From Vibrio rarus (GTDB lineage: Bacteria > Pseudomonadota > Gammaproteobacteria > Enterobacterales > Vibrionaceae), in NCBI RefSeq assembly GCF_024347075.1, contig NZ_AP024900.1:2046001-2110000 (forward strand): 64,000 nucleotides of DNA, in the 5' to 3' direction. A program made the translations under genes and the position numbers. The notes beneath the pieces were generated by a model. The model was not told the origin of the DNA and ran no database searches. It saw only the letters and a program-made list of their open reading frames with translations. Every line of letters starts with the position of its first letter. Position 1 is the stretch's first letter. Below are positions 18,254 through 28,770 of this stretch, piece after piece.

Positions 18254-19079
18254 GCGCTTGACTGCGTGGTTTGGCTTCTGCATAGGCTACATTAGATAAA
18301 GCCTGTGCATTGCCATCAATCACTTCACCGAACTGAAATAAAGTAAATTCACCCGGCTTAAGCCTATGCCATACCTCATCTTCAGTCAGTGGTTGTGTGG
18401 CGATAATGGAAACGACATCATTAGGTGTGGTTTCTTCTTGGAAGTTAATCGTCACGTCTTCATCAATCAAACTTGCCTTACCAAAAGGGGCTCGGCGAGT
18501 AATGTAATAAAGATGGTTAGTACAGTATGCAAGTACATACTCACCATCTGAAAGCAGCATATTAAATACGCCCATCGCTCTTAATTCATCACATTTTTCC
18601 ACTAAAAACTGGAACACTTCTTTCATATCTTTAGGTGGATTAGGATAACGAGCTTCTAGCTTATCTAAGATCCAACAAAACGCTTTTTCACTGTCGGTCT
18701 CACCCACAGAGCGATGGCGAGATATTGGCAGCTCTTGATAACCCGTCAGTTGGCCATTATGAGCAAAAGTCCAATAACGCCCCCATAGCTCACGAGTGAA
18801 GGGATGCGTATTTTCTAGGTTTACCGCGCCACGATTCGCTTGTCTAATATGACTAATAACAGCACGGCTCTTGATAGGATAGCTTTGTACCAACTCAGCT
18901 ATTTTAGAATTACAGCTCGGGTTAGGATCTTTAAACGTTCGAAAGCCTTTCCCTTCATAAAAGGTAATTCCCCAACCATCAGTATGTGGTCCAGTATTAC
19001 CGCCGCGCTGAATCAAACCGGTAAAGCTAAAACAGATATCTGTTGGCACATTGGCGCTCATGCCAAGCAGTTCACACAT
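18237..19079 (-). CDS. yafJ: Class II glutamine amidotransferase (YafJ)
   Basis: The 280-residue protein begins MCELLGMSANVPTD, so Cys2 becomes the N-terminal nucleophile after Met removal, as in Ntn glutamine amidotransferases. The RQANRGAVNLENTHPF and FAHNGQL motifs of the glutaminase domain are present. YafJ is a stand-alone glutaminase-like protein whose acceptor substrate is unknown. It follows gmhA on the same strand as in E. coli (gmhA-yafJ) with a 41-bp gap. The tail overlaps the secreted protease gene. Confidence 0.92.
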   Translation of the reverse strand: MCELLGMSANVPTDICFSFTGLIQRGGNTGPHTDGWGITFYEGKGFRTFKDPNPSCNSKIAELVQSYPIKSRAVISHIRQANRGAVNLENTHPFTRELWGRYWTFAHNGQLTGYQELPISRHRSVGETDSEKAFCWILDKLEARYPNPPKDMKEVFQFLVEKCDELRAMGVFNMLLSDGEYVLAYCTNHLYYITRRAPFGKASLIDEDVTINFQEETTPNDVVSIIATQPLTEDEVWHRLKPGEFTLFQFGEVIDGNAQALSNVAYAEAKPRSQAPTEAL

Positions 19080-19120
19080 AATATTCTCCTACTAAGGTTA
19101 TCTCAGTGTCCTTACTAATC

Positions 19121-19699
19121 CTAATCTTCCATCTCTTTTTCTATCAATTGAATGATGATATGGATAATTTTGATATGGATTTCTTGAATACGATCAGCGT
19201 AGCCAAAATGAGGGACACGCACTTCAACATCCGCAACCCCAGCCATTTTACCACCATCTTTGCCAGTTAACGCGATCGTTTTCATTCCTTTGGCTTTAGC
19301 CGCTTCAATCCCTTTTAAAATGTTTGCGGAATTACCTGATGTCGATAAACCAAACAGAACATCACCACTTTGCCCTACCGCTTCCACATAACGAGAAAAA
19401 ACCGATTCATAGCCAAAGTCATTACTCACACAAGAAATATGGCTTGGGTCCGAAATAGCAATGCCAGGATAACCCGGTCTATCTTCGCGATAGCGCCCTG
19501 TGAGTTCTTCGGCAAAATGCATCGCATCACAATGGGAGCCCCCGTTACCGCAAGACAATACTTTACCGCCTTGCTTAAAAGAATCAGCAATCGTCTTCGC
19601 GGCCAGCTCGATCTGAACTAAGTTTTTTTCTTCCGATAAGAACGCCTGTAATACAAGTGCGGCTTGCGTCAACTCGCTCTTGATAAGGTCTTGATACAT
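19121..19699 (-). CDS. gmhA: Phosphoheptose isomerase GmhA
   Basis: GmhA converts sedoheptulose 7-phosphate to D-glycero-D-manno-heptose 7-phosphate, the first step to the ADP-heptose used in the LPS inner core. The 192-residue SIS-domain protein has [20 protein letters not shown] (sugar-phosphate and zinc-binding residues), [13 protein letters not shown], and the C-terminal catalytic His segment [14 protein letters not shown]. The length equals E. coli GmhA. yafJ follows on the same strand. Confidence 0.96.
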   Translation of the reverse strand: MYQDLIKSELTQAALVLQAFLSEEKNLVQIELAAKTIADSFKQGGKVLSCGNGGSHCDAMHFAEELTGRYREDRPGYPGIAISDPSHISCVSNDFGYESVFSRYVEAVGQSGDVLFGLSTSGNSANILKGIEAAKAKGMKTIALTGKDGGKMAGVADVEVRVPHFGYADRIQEIHIKIIHIIIQLIEKEMED

Positions 19700-19881
19700 G
19701 GCTTGACTCTCCTGAATGATAACGTCACGGCTATAGCGTCGAATGTAGCAAGAAAAGTGAAGTAGTGTCGAGCTTCATACCGATAGAATGCCAACTCTCT
19801 TTATAGATTGAACACTATTCAACCAGCTCAGCTTTTCCCTCTATCCCTACAACCGAACTCACAAAACCCCACCAACAATAC

Positions 19882-19909
19882 TTTACAAATATTTAACATT
19901 TGCGATACT
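19882..19909 (+). promoter_or_regulatory. Predicted fadE promoter
   Basis: TTTACA (19882-19887) and GATACT (19904-19909) are separated by 16 bp. They lie directly before the FadR-like operator, which would then sit at the transcription start. Confidence 0.55.
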
Positions 19910-19914
19910 AAGCT

Positions 19915-19931
19915 TACTGGTTAGACCTCTT
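19915..19931 (+). promoter_or_regulatory. FadR-like operator upstream of fadE
   Basis: TACTGGTTAGACCTCTT fits the FadR consensus (ANCTGGTCNGACNNGTT) at 10 of 13 fixed positions. It lies 48 bp before the fadE start and just after the predicted promoter. This is the expected place for repression of beta-oxidation that is relieved by long-chain acyl-CoA. Confidence 0.75.
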
Positions 19932-19979
19932 ACCTATGGTTTTAGGTGCTTACTCTTGCACAATGGAGACGCGTTTTAT

Positions 19980-22448
19980 ATGGAATTACTTTTTGCACTA
20001 CTCACCTTATTGGTCGTTTCGGCCATCTGCCTCTATCACCGTACATCGCTATTTAGCAGTTTTTTCTGTAATACAGTGGCTTTGAGTCTTTGTTCTTTTA
20101 TTGCAGGGTTTTCCATCATCCCTTGGGCTGTTTTGCTACTGATAACTGCGTTTATGCTGTGTGATACATGGCGTCAAAATAGCGTCACTAAGAAAGTTCT
20201 CACCCTATTTAAAGGGATGCTCCCCCCCATGTCGCAAACAGAAAAAGAAGCTCTGGATGCGGGTACTACTTGGTGGGAAGCCGAGTTATTTCAAGGGAAA
20301 CCCAATTGGAAAGTGTTACAAGACATCCCAAAATCAGAGCTTTCTATGGAAGAAAAAGCCTTTCTCGATGGGCCTGTAAATGAGCTTTGCGCCATGGTCA
20401 ATGATTATCAAATCACCCATGAGATGGCCGATATGCCTCCTGAAATTTGGCAATTTTTAAAGCAGCATAAGTTTTTTGCCATGATCATTAAAAAGCAATA
20501 CGGTGGTCTTGAATTTTCAGCCTACGCACAAGCATTGGTGTTACAAAGATTAGCCGGAACCTCCATTGTGGTGGCCTCTACCGTTGGCGTACCTAACTCA
20601 CTAGGCCCCGGTGAATTGCTGCAAATGTATGGTACCCAGCAGCAACGTGACCACTACTTACCAAGATTAGCCAACGGACAAGAAATCCCCTGCTTTGCAT
20701 TAACCAACCCAGAAGCAGGATCCGATGCGGGAGCCATTCCTGACTACGGCATTGTTTGTCATGGTGAGTGGCAAGGACAACAAGTACTCGGCATGCGCCT
20801 AACATGGAATAAACGTTACATCACTCTAGCACCGGTCGCCACTGTACTTGGATTGGCATTTAAACTGCGCGATCCCGACTCTCTGTTAGGCGACACTGAA
20901 GATCTTGGTATTACCTGTGCGTTAATTCCCACCAATCTTAACGGGGTAAAAATAGGCCGCAGGCACTTCCCTCTTAATATCCCCTTTCAAAACGGCCCCA
21001 CTCAAGCTGAGGACTTATTTGTTCCCCTAGATTTTATTATCGGGGGACAACAAATGGCAGGACAGGGCTGGAAAATGCTAGTGGAATGCCTCTCGGTGGG
21101 GCGCGCCATTACTTTACCTTCAACAAATACTGGTGGCATCAAAACCAACGCGCTCGCCATTGGTGCGTACGCTCGGATTCGACGCCAATTTAAACAACCG
21201 ATTGGGCGCATGGAAGGGATTGAAGAACCATTAGCTCGTATTGCAGGTAGTGCATATTTGCTTGAAGGCGCCAACCTGCTCACCATGGGGGCGATAGATA
21301 AAGGTGCCAAGCCATCCGTGATCTCTGCCATTGTGAAATATCACTGTACCCATCTAGGACAAAAAGCGGCCATTGATGCCATGGACATTGCCGGCGGTAA
21401 AGGCGTTATGCTCGGTCCCTCAAACTTCCTTGGTCGCGCCTATCAAGGTGCCCCCATATCCGTCACCGTAGAAGGGGCCAATATTTTAACGCGCTCGTTG
21501 ATGATCTATGGGCAAGGGGCCATTCGTTGCCATCCTTATATTTTACAAGAAATGGAGATGGCTTATAGCGATGCTCCTGATGCACTAGCGAAATTTGACC
21601 GCGCATTATTTAGCCACATTGGCTTTACCCTAAGTAACCTATCTCGCAGCTTAGTGTTCTCGGTAACCGATGGCTATGGCTCCTACGCGCCCACTCAAGG
21701 CGCTCCTGCTCATAAGGAAATAGCGCGCTATTACCAGCAACTAAACCGCTACAGTGCCAATTTAGCCCTACTCTCCGATATTTCCATGGCCTTCCTCGGT
21801 GGTTCATTGAAACGCAAGGAGCGTTTATCTGCGCGCTTAGCCGACATGTTAGGGCAACTTTATTTATGCTCGGCCATGCTAAAACGCTTCCAATTAGACG
21901 GTTGCCCAAAAGAAGATCTCCCTTTGGTGCACTGGTGCGCACAAGACAGCCTGTTTAAAATGGAATCGGCAATGCATCAATTCTTAATCAACTTCCCCAT
22001 CTCGTGGGTGGGATTAACACTACGGGTACTATTGATGCCGATTGGGCGAGTTCGTAAAGCGCCCAGTGATAAACTCGATAGCCAAGTGGCAAAAATATTG
22101 CAAACCCCTAGCGCCACACGCTCAAGGCTTGGCAGAAATCAATATTTAGAACCATCTAAGTACTGTGTTCATGGGCAACTGGAACTGGCTCTCACCGTGA
22201 TTGTGCAAGCGGAACCTATTTTTGACAAAGTGTGTAAGGGCTTAGGACGACGCAAACCTTTCACGCAACTCAACCTCATTGCAGAGCTTGGTCTTGCCAA
22301 AAATATCATTACTCAAGAAGAAGCAGATATTTTACTAGAGGCCGAATTGCATAGACTAAAAACCATCAATGTCGATGACTTTGACCCACAGCAACTGCCT
22401 GCTCAATCCACTCACCGAGCAACGCAAATGAACACCTCGCAAGTGTAA
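19980..22448 (+). CDS. fadE: Acyl-CoA dehydrogenase FadE
   Basis: FadE performs the first oxidation of acyl-CoA in beta-oxidation. The protein is long (822 residues), like E. coli FadE (814). It begins with two hydrophobic segments (about residues 1-65, [20 protein letters not shown] first) and then has the acyl-CoA dehydrogenase domains: [15 protein letters not shown] (substrate and FAD binding), RITYNKR-like [12 protein letters not shown], and a C-terminal DUF1974 domain from about residue 530. The start is placed at the ATG at 19980; the longer reading begins with TTG and passes through the likely GGAG ribosome-binding site. FadR-type control is visible upstream, and a terminator lies downstream. 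Confidence 0.95.
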   Translation: MELLFALLTLLVVSAICLYHRTSLFSSFFCNTVALSLCSFIAGFSIIPWAVLLLITAFMLCDTWRQNSVTKKVLTLFKGMLPPMSQTEKEALDAGTTWWEAELFQGKPNWKVLQDIPKSELSMEEKAFLDGPVNELCAMVNDYQITHEMADMPPEIWQFLKQHKFFAMIIKKQYGGLEFSAYAQALVLQRLAGTSIVVASTVGVPNSLGPGELLQMYGTQQQRDHYLPRLANGQEIPCFALTNPEAGSDAGAIPDYGIVCHGEWQGQQVLGMRLTWNKRYITLAPVATVLGLAFKLRDPDSLLGDTEDLGITCALIPTNLNGVKIGRRHFPLNIPFQNGPTQAEDLFVPLDFIIGGQQMAGQGWKMLVECLSVGRAITLPSTNTGGIKTNALAIGAYARIRRQFKQPIGRMEGIEEPLARIAGSAYLLEGANLLTMGAIDKGAKPSVISAIVKYHCTHLGQKAAIDAMDIAGGKGVMLGPSNFLGRAYQGAPISVTVEGANILTRSLMIYGQGAIRCHPYILQEMEMAYSDAPDALAKFDRALFSHIGFTLSNLSRSLVFSVTDGYGSYAPTQGAPAHKEIARYYQQLNRYSANLALLSDISMAFLGGSLKRKERLSARLADMLGQLYLCSAMLKRFQLDGCPKEDLPLVHWCAQDSLFKMESAMHQFLINFPISWVGLTLRVLLMPIGRVRKAPSDKLDSQVAKILQTPSATRSRLGRNQYLEPSKYCVHGQLELALTVIVQAEPIFDKVCKGLGRRKPFTQLNLIAELGLAKNIITQEEADILLEAELHRLKTINVDDFDPQQLPAQSTHRATQMNTSQV

Positions 22449-22452
22449 CGGC

Positions 22453-22490
22453 GCAAAAAAAACAGCCCCGCAATAGCAGGGCTGTTTTTC
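22453..22490. terminator. Bidirectional terminator between fadE and dnaQ
   Basis: AAAAAAAACAGCCC and GGGCTGTTTTTC form a hairpin around CGCAATAGCA. It is shared by the two convergent genes. Confidence 0.9.
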
Positions 22491-22508
22491 TCTATCACAA
22501 TCAAAGGG

Positions 22509-23231
22509 TTACCAATTATTATCACCAGAGACTAAGGTCATGCGCTTAGCATGCTCGGCCAATTCCTCATCGCTAGCTTTAATGACCTTCAATGGAGCAC
22601 GACCCAACGCAACACGCTGAATGGTGGAACCTCCTGCAGTCTCACCGTTGTCACCTGTGAACTGAATCGCCGTCTGCCCCCCTGTCATAAACAAGAAAAC
22701 ATCCGCCAGAATTTCGGCATCGAGTAACGCGCCGTGTAATACACGAGCGGAAATATCAATGGTGAAATGCTTGGCTAACGAATCTAGGTTTTTACGGGCC
22801 GGCATATTGGGCAGGCGCTTAGCCATGGCCAGAGAATCCGTAATTTTGCAGTAATCCTGCGTTTTACCAATCGACGGATCTAGCAGGCTAAATTCGTTAT
22901 CCATAAAGCCCACATCGAAGGGCGCATTATGAGCCACCAGCTCAGCGCCATCGATAAACTCAAGGAACTCTTGGTGAATCTCTTTATATTCGGGTTTGTC
23001 TAACAAAAACTCGTCAGTAATACCGTGTACAGCAATCGCTTCTGGCTGTATTTCACGATCAGGTTTGATGTAAACATGGAAATGACGGCCGGTTAATTTA
23101 CGGTTAATTATCTCCACTGCACCAATTTCAATGATGCGATGACCTAAGTACGTTGGGCCACCTTCACGGTTCATACCCGTGGTTTCTGTATCGAGCACCA
23201 CTATGCGGCGCGAATTGTTACTAGTATTCAT
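22509..23231 (-). CDS. dnaQ: DNA polymerase III epsilon subunit (3'-5' proofreading exonuclease)
   Basis: The 240-residue protein has the DnaQ-type exonuclease motifs: VLDTETTGMN (Exo I, D and E), LVAHNAPFDVGFMD (Exo II) and HGALLDAEILADV (Exo III epsilon, His and Asp). The C-terminal tail after about residue 190 would bind the alpha subunit. Epsilon proofreads for DnaE, encoded at 31237-34716. It is divergent from rnhA with only 56 bp between starts, the same layout as in E. coli, where the two promoters overlap. Confidence 0.97.
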   Translation of the reverse strand: MNTSNNSRRIVVLDTETTGMNREGGPTYLGHRIIEIGAVEIINRKLTGRHFHVYIKPDREIQPEAIAVHGITDEFLLDKPEYKEIHQEFLEFIDGAELVAHNAPFDVGFMDNEFSLLDPSIGKTQDYCKITDSLAMAKRLPNMPARKNLDSLAKHFTIDISARVLHGALLDAEILADVFLFMTGGQTAIQFTGDNGETAGGSTIQRVALGRAPLKVIKASDEELAEHAKRMTLVSGDNNW

Positions 23232-23287
23232 AATAAAAACTGTGTCAGACTAAAGATAAGGCTGTTATTAGGCAATCATATCAAATC

Positions 23288-23752
23288 ATGAATAAATACG
23301 TTGAGATTTTCACAGATGGATCCTGTTTAGGTAATCCGGGAGCTGGCGGTTATGGCATCGTCATGCGCTATAAAGAGCACGAAAAGCACATAGCTAAAGG
23401 CTTTAAGCTCACCACGAACAACCGCATGGAAATGATGGCGGCCATTGAAGGTTTAAAGTTACTTAAAGAGCCATGCAAGGTGATCCTCACTACCGACAGC
23501 CAATATGTGCGTCAAGGGATCACTCAATGGATCCACAACTGGAAAAAACGAGATTGGAAGACCGCCAATAAAAAACCGGTTAAGAATGCCGATCTTTGGC
23601 AGGCTTTGGATAAAGAAAGCCAGCGCCATGAAGTGGACTGGAAATGGGTTAAAGGCCATGCTGGCCACAGAGAAAATGAAATTTGTGATGACATTGCCCG
23701 TCAAGCAGCAGAAAAACCTACCGCCGAAGATACGGGCTATCAGCCATCATAA
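23288..23752 (+). CDS. rnhA: Ribonuclease HI
   Basis: RNase HI degrades RNA in RNA-DNA hybrids. The 154-residue protein has the catalytic carboxylates in [13 protein letters not shown] (Asp), [13 protein letters not shown] (Glu), LTTDSQYV (Asp) and the C-terminal [11 protein letters not shown] (Asp). The basic handle [19 protein letters not shown] is also present. Length and sequence match E. coli RnhA. It is divergent from dnaQ. A second RNase H (rnhB) is at 34735-35355. Confidence 0.97.
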   Translation: MNKYVEIFTDGSCLGNPGAGGYGIVMRYKEHEKHIAKGFKLTTNNRMEMMAAIEGLKLLKEPCKVILTTDSQYVRQGITQWIHNWKKRDWKTANKKPVKNADLWQALDKESQRHEVDWKWVKGHAGHRENEICDDIARQAAEKPTAEDTGYQPS

Positions 23753-23779
23753 GGCGACAGCGCTATTGCATTGAAAGAG

Positions 23780-24505
23780 CTAGTGTTTAACTCGGCAATT
23801 AAGCCTTACTGGAGCAAGACGTCTCTTTAGTTTCCAGTGAGGTTTAATGGGCTTTAACGGATAGGTTCTTTTACGCGCTACAATAAAATATTGACTGCAA
23901 AACGGCGTACTCCAACCCCCGATACCATTTTCAATCCAAGTCCATACCGCTCGTTGTTTTTTCACCGGCACTAAGCCGTATGTATCCATATGCACAACTT
24001 GATAATTTAGAACACTCAGCCAATCTTGTATTCGGTAAGGGGTGAACATTCGCCCACTCCAAGGCAAGTCATGTTTACGCCAAGGCATTAAACTGTTCAA
24101 ACCGGATAAACTGATCGGGTTAAATCCGGTAAGAATAAGATAACCATCGTCTATCATCACTCTATCCACCTCGCGTAATAAACGGTGCGGGTCGAGGCAA
24201 TAATCAAGTTGATGGGCCATCAACACAACGTCGATGCTCTTTTCTAAAAAGGGTAAATCGAAGGCGTCGGCAATCACGTTGTGGATAGGATTCTCAATAT
24301 CCAGATTAATTTGATGCTGAATATTACAGTTACAACTGGTAATCTCACAGCTTAAACCGCCCAGTTTCAGCATGTGGTAACCAAAAAGCTTAGGGCACCA
24401 TTCATCCAAGCGCATTTGAATCGCCTCTCGCACCCATGCATGCTTAGGTAGATCGTCCCACGAATGGGGTTGCGTCATTTTCCGTGATATTCGAGCGGGT
24501 CGCAT
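23780..24505 (-). CDS. yafS: SAM-dependent methyltransferase, YafS type
   Basis: The 241-residue protein has a class I methyltransferase domain: a central [21 protein letters not shown] (acidic loop and motif II region) and [20 protein letters not shown] (post-II region). The N-terminus MRPARISRK resembles the start of E. coli YafS, supporting the chosen ATG over one nine codons downstream. YafS sits beside rnhA and gloB in E. coli too. The substrate is unknown. It is divergent from gloB, with 39 bp between the starts. Confidence 0.85.
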   Translation of the reverse strand: MRPARISRKMTQPHSWDDLPKHAWVREAIQMRLDEWCPKLFGYHMLKLGGLSCEITSCNCNIQHQINLDIENPIHNVIADAFDLPFLEKSIDVVLMAHQLDYCLDPHRLLREVDRVMIDDGYLILTGFNPISLSGLNSLMPWRKHDLPWSGRMFTPYRIQDWLSVLNYQVVHMDTYGLVPVKKQRAVWTWIENGIGGWSTPFCSQYFIVARKRTYPLKPIKPHWKLKRRLAPVRLNCRVKH

Positions 24506-24544
24506 TCAGCTGTTCATCCATACAGAAACAATAGGAATATCTTA

Positions 24545-25303
24545 ATGTTAGTCGTAAAAAGCATACCTGCATTTAATGATAATTACATCTGGCTAATTCA
24601 CAATAACCAAGGTCAATGTGCCATCGTTGATCCCGGAGATGCCACGCCTGTTTTGTCTTATCTGCAAGAGCATCAATTACAGCTTACGACTATTTTAGTC
24701 ACTCATCATCACTCCGACCATGTGGGTGGCATTGCAGAGTTAAAGCGCCACTTCCCCAACGCTGCCGTTGTCGGTCCTAAAAATGATGCTGTGGCAGGAT
24801 TAACCTACTCCGTGGATGCTGAGCAACAGCTGGAGTTGTTTGGTGAGCATTTCACTGTATTAAGTTTACCAGGCCACACTTTAGGTCATATTGGGTTCTA
24901 TGGTGGCGGCAAGTTATTTTGTGGCGACGTGCTCTTTTCTGCAGGGTGTGGCCGTGTGTTTGAAGGCACAGCCAAACAAATGTGGCAGTCACTACAAAAA
25001 ATCGCGGACCTGCCGCTGGAAACGCAAATTTACTGCGCCCATGAATACACCGCCGGTAATCTCTCTTTTGCGATGGCTATTGAGCCAAACAACCCTCAAC
25101 TGCATGAATACAGAGAAAAGGTGAACCAACTCAGAGCCCATCAAAAACCCACAGTGCCCACCACCATTGAGCAAGAAAAGCGAATTAACCCTTTTTTAAG
25201 GCTAGAATCGGCTGAAATTATCAAATCTGTATCACATAGGACTCAAGATCTCACCCCCGAGGGCGTTTTTACCGCATTGCGTAAATGGAAAGATAGCTTC
25301 TAA
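24545..25303 (+). CDS. gloB: Hydroxyacylglutathione hydrolase (glyoxalase II)
   Basis: GloB hydrolyses S-D-lactoylglutathione to D-lactate and glutathione in methylglyoxal detoxification. The 252-residue metallo-beta-lactamase-fold protein has [10 protein letters not shown] (metal ligands), [24 protein letters not shown] and the conserved CAHEYT. The C-terminal HAGH domain includes NPFLR. Length and sequence match E. coli GloB. Confidence 0.96.
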   Translation: MLVVKSIPAFNDNYIWLIHNNQGQCAIVDPGDATPVLSYLQEHQLQLTTILVTHHHSDHVGGIAELKRHFPNAAVVGPKNDAVAGLTYSVDAEQQLELFGEHFTVLSLPGHTLGHIGFYGGGKLFCGDVLFSAGCGRVFEGTAKQMWQSLQKIADLPLETQIYCAHEYTAGNLSFAMAIEPNNPQLHEYREKVNQLRAHQKPTVPTTIEQEKRINPFLRLESAEIIKSVSHRTQDLTPEGVFTALRKWKDSF

Positions 25304-25423
25304 TTGAGTACACTCAGCACAATTTATCTATCATACCTATCGAAATGGATTACAGTGCATCTAATTTCACAGAGCACATTGTCATTTATTTGATTGATTT
25401 TATCTTGTACTAAGGCTTTTTTA

Positions 25424-27010
25424 ATGAAATTGAAACACAGTTGGATCATAGCTCTGCTACTTGCAGGTTGTCAGGCTCCACAACAACCCATAGAAACAGA
25501 CACTACAGAGCTTCCTCCAACAACAGAAGAAAGCCCTATTAGCCAAGTTACACCTGTTGAAAAACCACCTGAGGTTGTCAGCCAACCGGTAGAAAAAGAG
25601 GAAGAGGCGCCACAGCCTACTCCTCAAGAGCAGGAAGACTTATGGAAACGCATTGGTATGCAACTGCACATGCCAGTCGCAAATGATAAGAAAGTGGAGT
25701 ATTACCGTAACTGGTATATCAAGCATCCTAATCATCTAAAAACCGTCTCCAAAAGAGCAGAACCTTATTTACACATTATCGTTGAGCAAATAGAACAACG
25801 AAATCTCCCTATGGAGCTTGCGTTATTACCTGTTGTAGAAAGCTCTTTTGATGCGTTTGCCTACTCACACGGCAGTGCGGCTGGTTTATGGCAGTTCATC
25901 CCCGGCACTGGCAAGTGGTATGGCCTAGAACAAGGTTATTGGTATGACGGCCGTCGAGATGTGGTTGCATCAACCAGCGCCGCATTAAAGTACCTTGGAG
26001 ACCTAAATAACCGCTTTGACGGTAATTGGAACCACGCTATCGCAGCCTATAACAGTGGCGGTGGACGTGTTAGCAGTGCGATTCGTAAAAATAGACGTTT
26101 AAAAAAACCAACGGATTTCTTTTCTTTGGAGCTTCCTAAAGAAACCAGCGCTTATGTACCTAAGTTAATGGCCATTGCCGATATTGTGGCAAACCAAGAA
26201 AAATACGGTGTGGAAATCCCACCCATTGCCAATAAACCGGTACTGGTGCAGGTCAATCCAAAAGAACAGCTCGATCTGGGCATTGCGGCAAAATATGCCG
26301 GTATCACGGTAAAAGAACTACAAAGCTACAACCCCGCTTACAACCAATGGGCAACGGCACCAGACGGACCGCATCAACTGCTGATCCCTATAGAGAAGAA
26401 AAAACAATTTTTAGCGCAAGTTGAAAAACACCGTGGTGAAGGGGTAAAACTGGTTCGTTATAAAGTGCAACCAGGTGACAGCCTAGGTCTTATTGCCCAA
26501 AAGCACGACACGACTATCAAGGTCATTCAAAATGCTAACGGCATGTCTAACTCCACCATTAGAGCGGGACATTACTTATTAATCCCGACCTCGACACGTT
26601 CAAACAGTGCTTATGCATTAAGTGCTCAAAACCGTCTTAAACGAACCCAGTCTCGCAGTCGTGGCGACTACAAGATGACCCATACGGTGAAATCAGGAGA
26701 CAGTTTTTGGACCATAGCGAAAAAATATGATGTCTCTGTACAATCCCTAGCAAAATGGAACGGTATGGCCCCTAAAGACACCTTGCGCATCGGACAAAAC
26801 TTGGTGATTTGGAAAAAAGGGGACAACGGCGCTGTGCTACGTACCGTTTATTACAATGTGCGCAGTGGAGACAGCATCAGTAGCATCGCTAGCCGCTTTA
26901 AAGTGCGTACTAGCGATGTGATTAAATGGAACGATTTAAGTAAATCTAAATACCTAAAACTTGGGCAGAAGCTAAAACTTTATGTGGATGTCACTAAGGT
27001 CAGTGTCTAA
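25424..27010 (+). CDS. mltD: Membrane-bound lytic murein transglycosylase D
   Basis: MltD cleaves the beta-1,4 bond of peptidoglycan with 1,6-anhydro-MurNAc formation. The start is placed at the ATG at 25424, giving 528 residues; the longer reading starts with TTG. The signal peptide ends in the lipobox LLAGC (lipid attachment at C16). A proline- and glutamate-rich linker follows, then an SLT domain with the catalytic glutamate E139 in PVVESSFDAFAYS and the GLWQFIPGTGKWYGL motif. Three LysM domains lie at about residues 345-392, 417-463 and 473-520, each with a GDS turn. E. coli MltD has two LysM units. The 3' end overlaps yafD by 11 bp. Confidence 0.95.
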   Translation: MKLKHSWIIALLLAGCQAPQQPIETDTTELPPTTEESPISQVTPVEKPPEVVSQPVEKEEEAPQPTPQEQEDLWKRIGMQLHMPVANDKKVEYYRNWYIKHPNHLKTVSKRAEPYLHIIVEQIEQRNLPMELALLPVVESSFDAFAYSHGSAAGLWQFIPGTGKWYGLEQGYWYDGRRDVVASTSAALKYLGDLNNRFDGNWNHAIAAYNSGGGRVSSAIRKNRRLKKPTDFFSLELPKETSAYVPKLMAIADIVANQEKYGVEIPPIANKPVLVQVNPKEQLDLGIAAKYAGITVKELQSYNPAYNQWATAPDGPHQLLIPIEKKKQFLAQVEKHRGEGVKLVRYKVQPGDSLGLIAQKHDTTIKVIQNANGMSNSTIRAGHYLLIPTSTRSNSAYALSAQNRLKRTQSRSRGDYKMTHTVKSGDSFWTIAKKYDVSVQSLAKWNGMAPKDTLRIGQNLVIWKKGDNGAVLRTVYYNVRSGDSISSIASRFKVRTSDVIKWNDLSKSKYLKLGQKLKLYVDVTKVSV

Positions 27011-27881
27011 CTTGATTGATAGAGAACTTAGCTAGCATCGGGTTATGATCGGAGGCGTCACTGGTGGGCGCCTCCGCTTTTATTAGCTGTAAATCACGGT
27101 AGAAAATATGGTCTAAAATATGGCCATACATGAACTTGGTTCGCGCTCCTTTATCAAAAGTGACTTCTTTTAAACCCACCGATGCCATGATGTGACTTAG
27201 CACGCTCATGCGCTCAGCGCTCCACGAGTTAAAATCCCCCCCAAGCAATATTGGCCCTTGATGCTGTTTGAGTTTATCAGCGAGCCGCTGTAATTGCTCT
27301 TGATAGGCCTTTGTTCCTATAGTGAAATTGATGCCGTGCACATTTCCCACCGCCAATACCTCACCATTGGACAAGGAATACGTCGCAAACAATGCCGACT
27401 TAGGTAACTGTATCCAAGGTTCTGTATCTAACTGCGCGCACGCCTGCTTTGGGTAGACATGGGTAATATTAAGTACCCCAGCACTGACATCAAAGGCATC
27501 AAAGGCATTCACTTGCTGGCCAATCCAATCTAATTGATAGAGCCAATCTTTAAACTCATCAGTGAGGCTAGCCTCTTGTAATAACGTCAGTTGTTTGCCG
27601 TCAATGAGGTCAGTTAACTCCCCTTGCCAATTATCACGGTTCTCTTTATATATATTCCACACCAACACATCAATGTAACCATTGTCATCTAAAAAGCCAC
27701 TGGCATGAGCGGGACTCCAGCATTGAAAAGAGCTTGCTACTTGCATGTCCGCAACTCCATCCGTGGTAATAAGATGTTCATCCTCTGGTACAGTAAAAGT
27801 GAATTTAAACCACAACACCGCAAGCAGAACGCAAACCATGACAACCGATAGCCATAAACGCTTTGTGACAGAAAATATCAT
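27000..27881 (-). CDS. yafD: Endonuclease/exonuclease/phosphatase family protein YafD
   Basis: The 293-residue protein has an N-terminal membrane segment (about residues 9-29), so the enzyme domain likely lies in the periplasm. The EEP-fold catalytic motifs are in order: VWNIYKEN (Asn), LLQEAS (Glu), GNVHGINF (His), GGDFNSW (Asp, Asn) and ASDHNP (Asp, His). E. coli YafD has the same neighbours (gloB, mltD region). Substrate and role are not established. It converges on mltD with an 11-bp overlap. Confidence 0.88.
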   Translation of the reverse strand: MIFSVTKRLWLSVVMVCVLLAVLWFKFTFTVPEDEHLITTDGVADMQVASSFQCWSPAHASGFLDDNGYIDVLVWNIYKENRDNWQGELTDLIDGKQLTLLQEASLTDEFKDWLYQLDWIGQQVNAFDAFDVSAGVLNITHVYPKQACAQLDTEPWIQLPKSALFATYSLSNGEVLAVGNVHGINFTIGTKAYQEQLQRLADKLKQHQGPILLGGDFNSWSAERMSVLSHIMASVGLKEVTFDKGARTKFMYGHILDHIFYRDLQLIKAEAPTSDASDHNPMLAKFSINQVRH

Positions 27882-27952
27882 ACGTCGAATACCTTAAACC
27901 TATTACTATAAGCATAATCAATTTAGCTTATAGTAATATTTAAGCATTAGAA

Positions 27953-27996
27953 AATAAAAACCCCCGCACTAATGGCGAGGGCTTCGTTTTATCTCT
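27953..27996 (-). terminator. Terminator after glnB
   Basis: The stem CCCTCGCC / GCGGGGG (minus strand, one mismatch) is followed by TTTTTATTTTC on the minus strand, about 30 bp past the glnB stop. Confidence 0.75.
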
Positions 27997-28018
27997 ACCG
28001 TTGACCAAGCAACAGGCA

Positions 28019-28366
<348 letters not shown>

Positions 28367-28457
28367 CTAATTACTCAAACCTTAATAAGTGTGAGTATTA
28401 TCAACGATTTTCACTAAATTACCACAGACGAATTGCTTGCTAACAACAATTCTATCG

Positions 28458-28769
28458 TTATTTCATAGAGGCATAATATGCCGCTAGGTTTTCCATATCC
28501 TGATCATTTAACAGCGATGCCTGCGCTTGCATCACGGCCGCAAACGCTCCATTTCTCTGTTTCGCTTTATAAGCCTTCAATGAACTGACAATGTATTTCG
28601 CATTTTGCCCATTAAGATGAGGATAGCCATCAATATTTGAACGGCCATCAACACCATGACAAGCGGCACAAATCCCGGCCTTAGCCTTACCCGCTTCAAT
28701 ATCTGCAGCGGTAGCGGTGACGCTCACTAGCGACGCCAAAAGAGAGGATACAACGAGAGATTTTTTCAT
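28458..28769 (-). CDS. Periplasmic class I c-type cytochrome
   Basis: The 103-residue protein has a signal peptide cleaved after ATAA (about residue 22) and one haem c site, CAACH, at residues 34-38. A distal methionine ligand probably lies in AAVMQAQA near residue 79. The [10 protein letters not shown] end is typical of small monohaem cytochromes such as cytochrome c-553/c5. It is likely a periplasmic electron carrier; the partner is unknown. It begins 1 bp after the tilS stop on the same strand. Confidence 0.9.
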   Translation of the reverse strand: MKKSLVVSSLLASLVSVTATAADIEAGKAKAGICAACHGVDGRSNIDGYPHLNGQNAKYIVSSLKAYKAKQRNGAFAAVMQAQASLLNDQDMENLAAYYASMK

Positions 28770-28770
28770 T

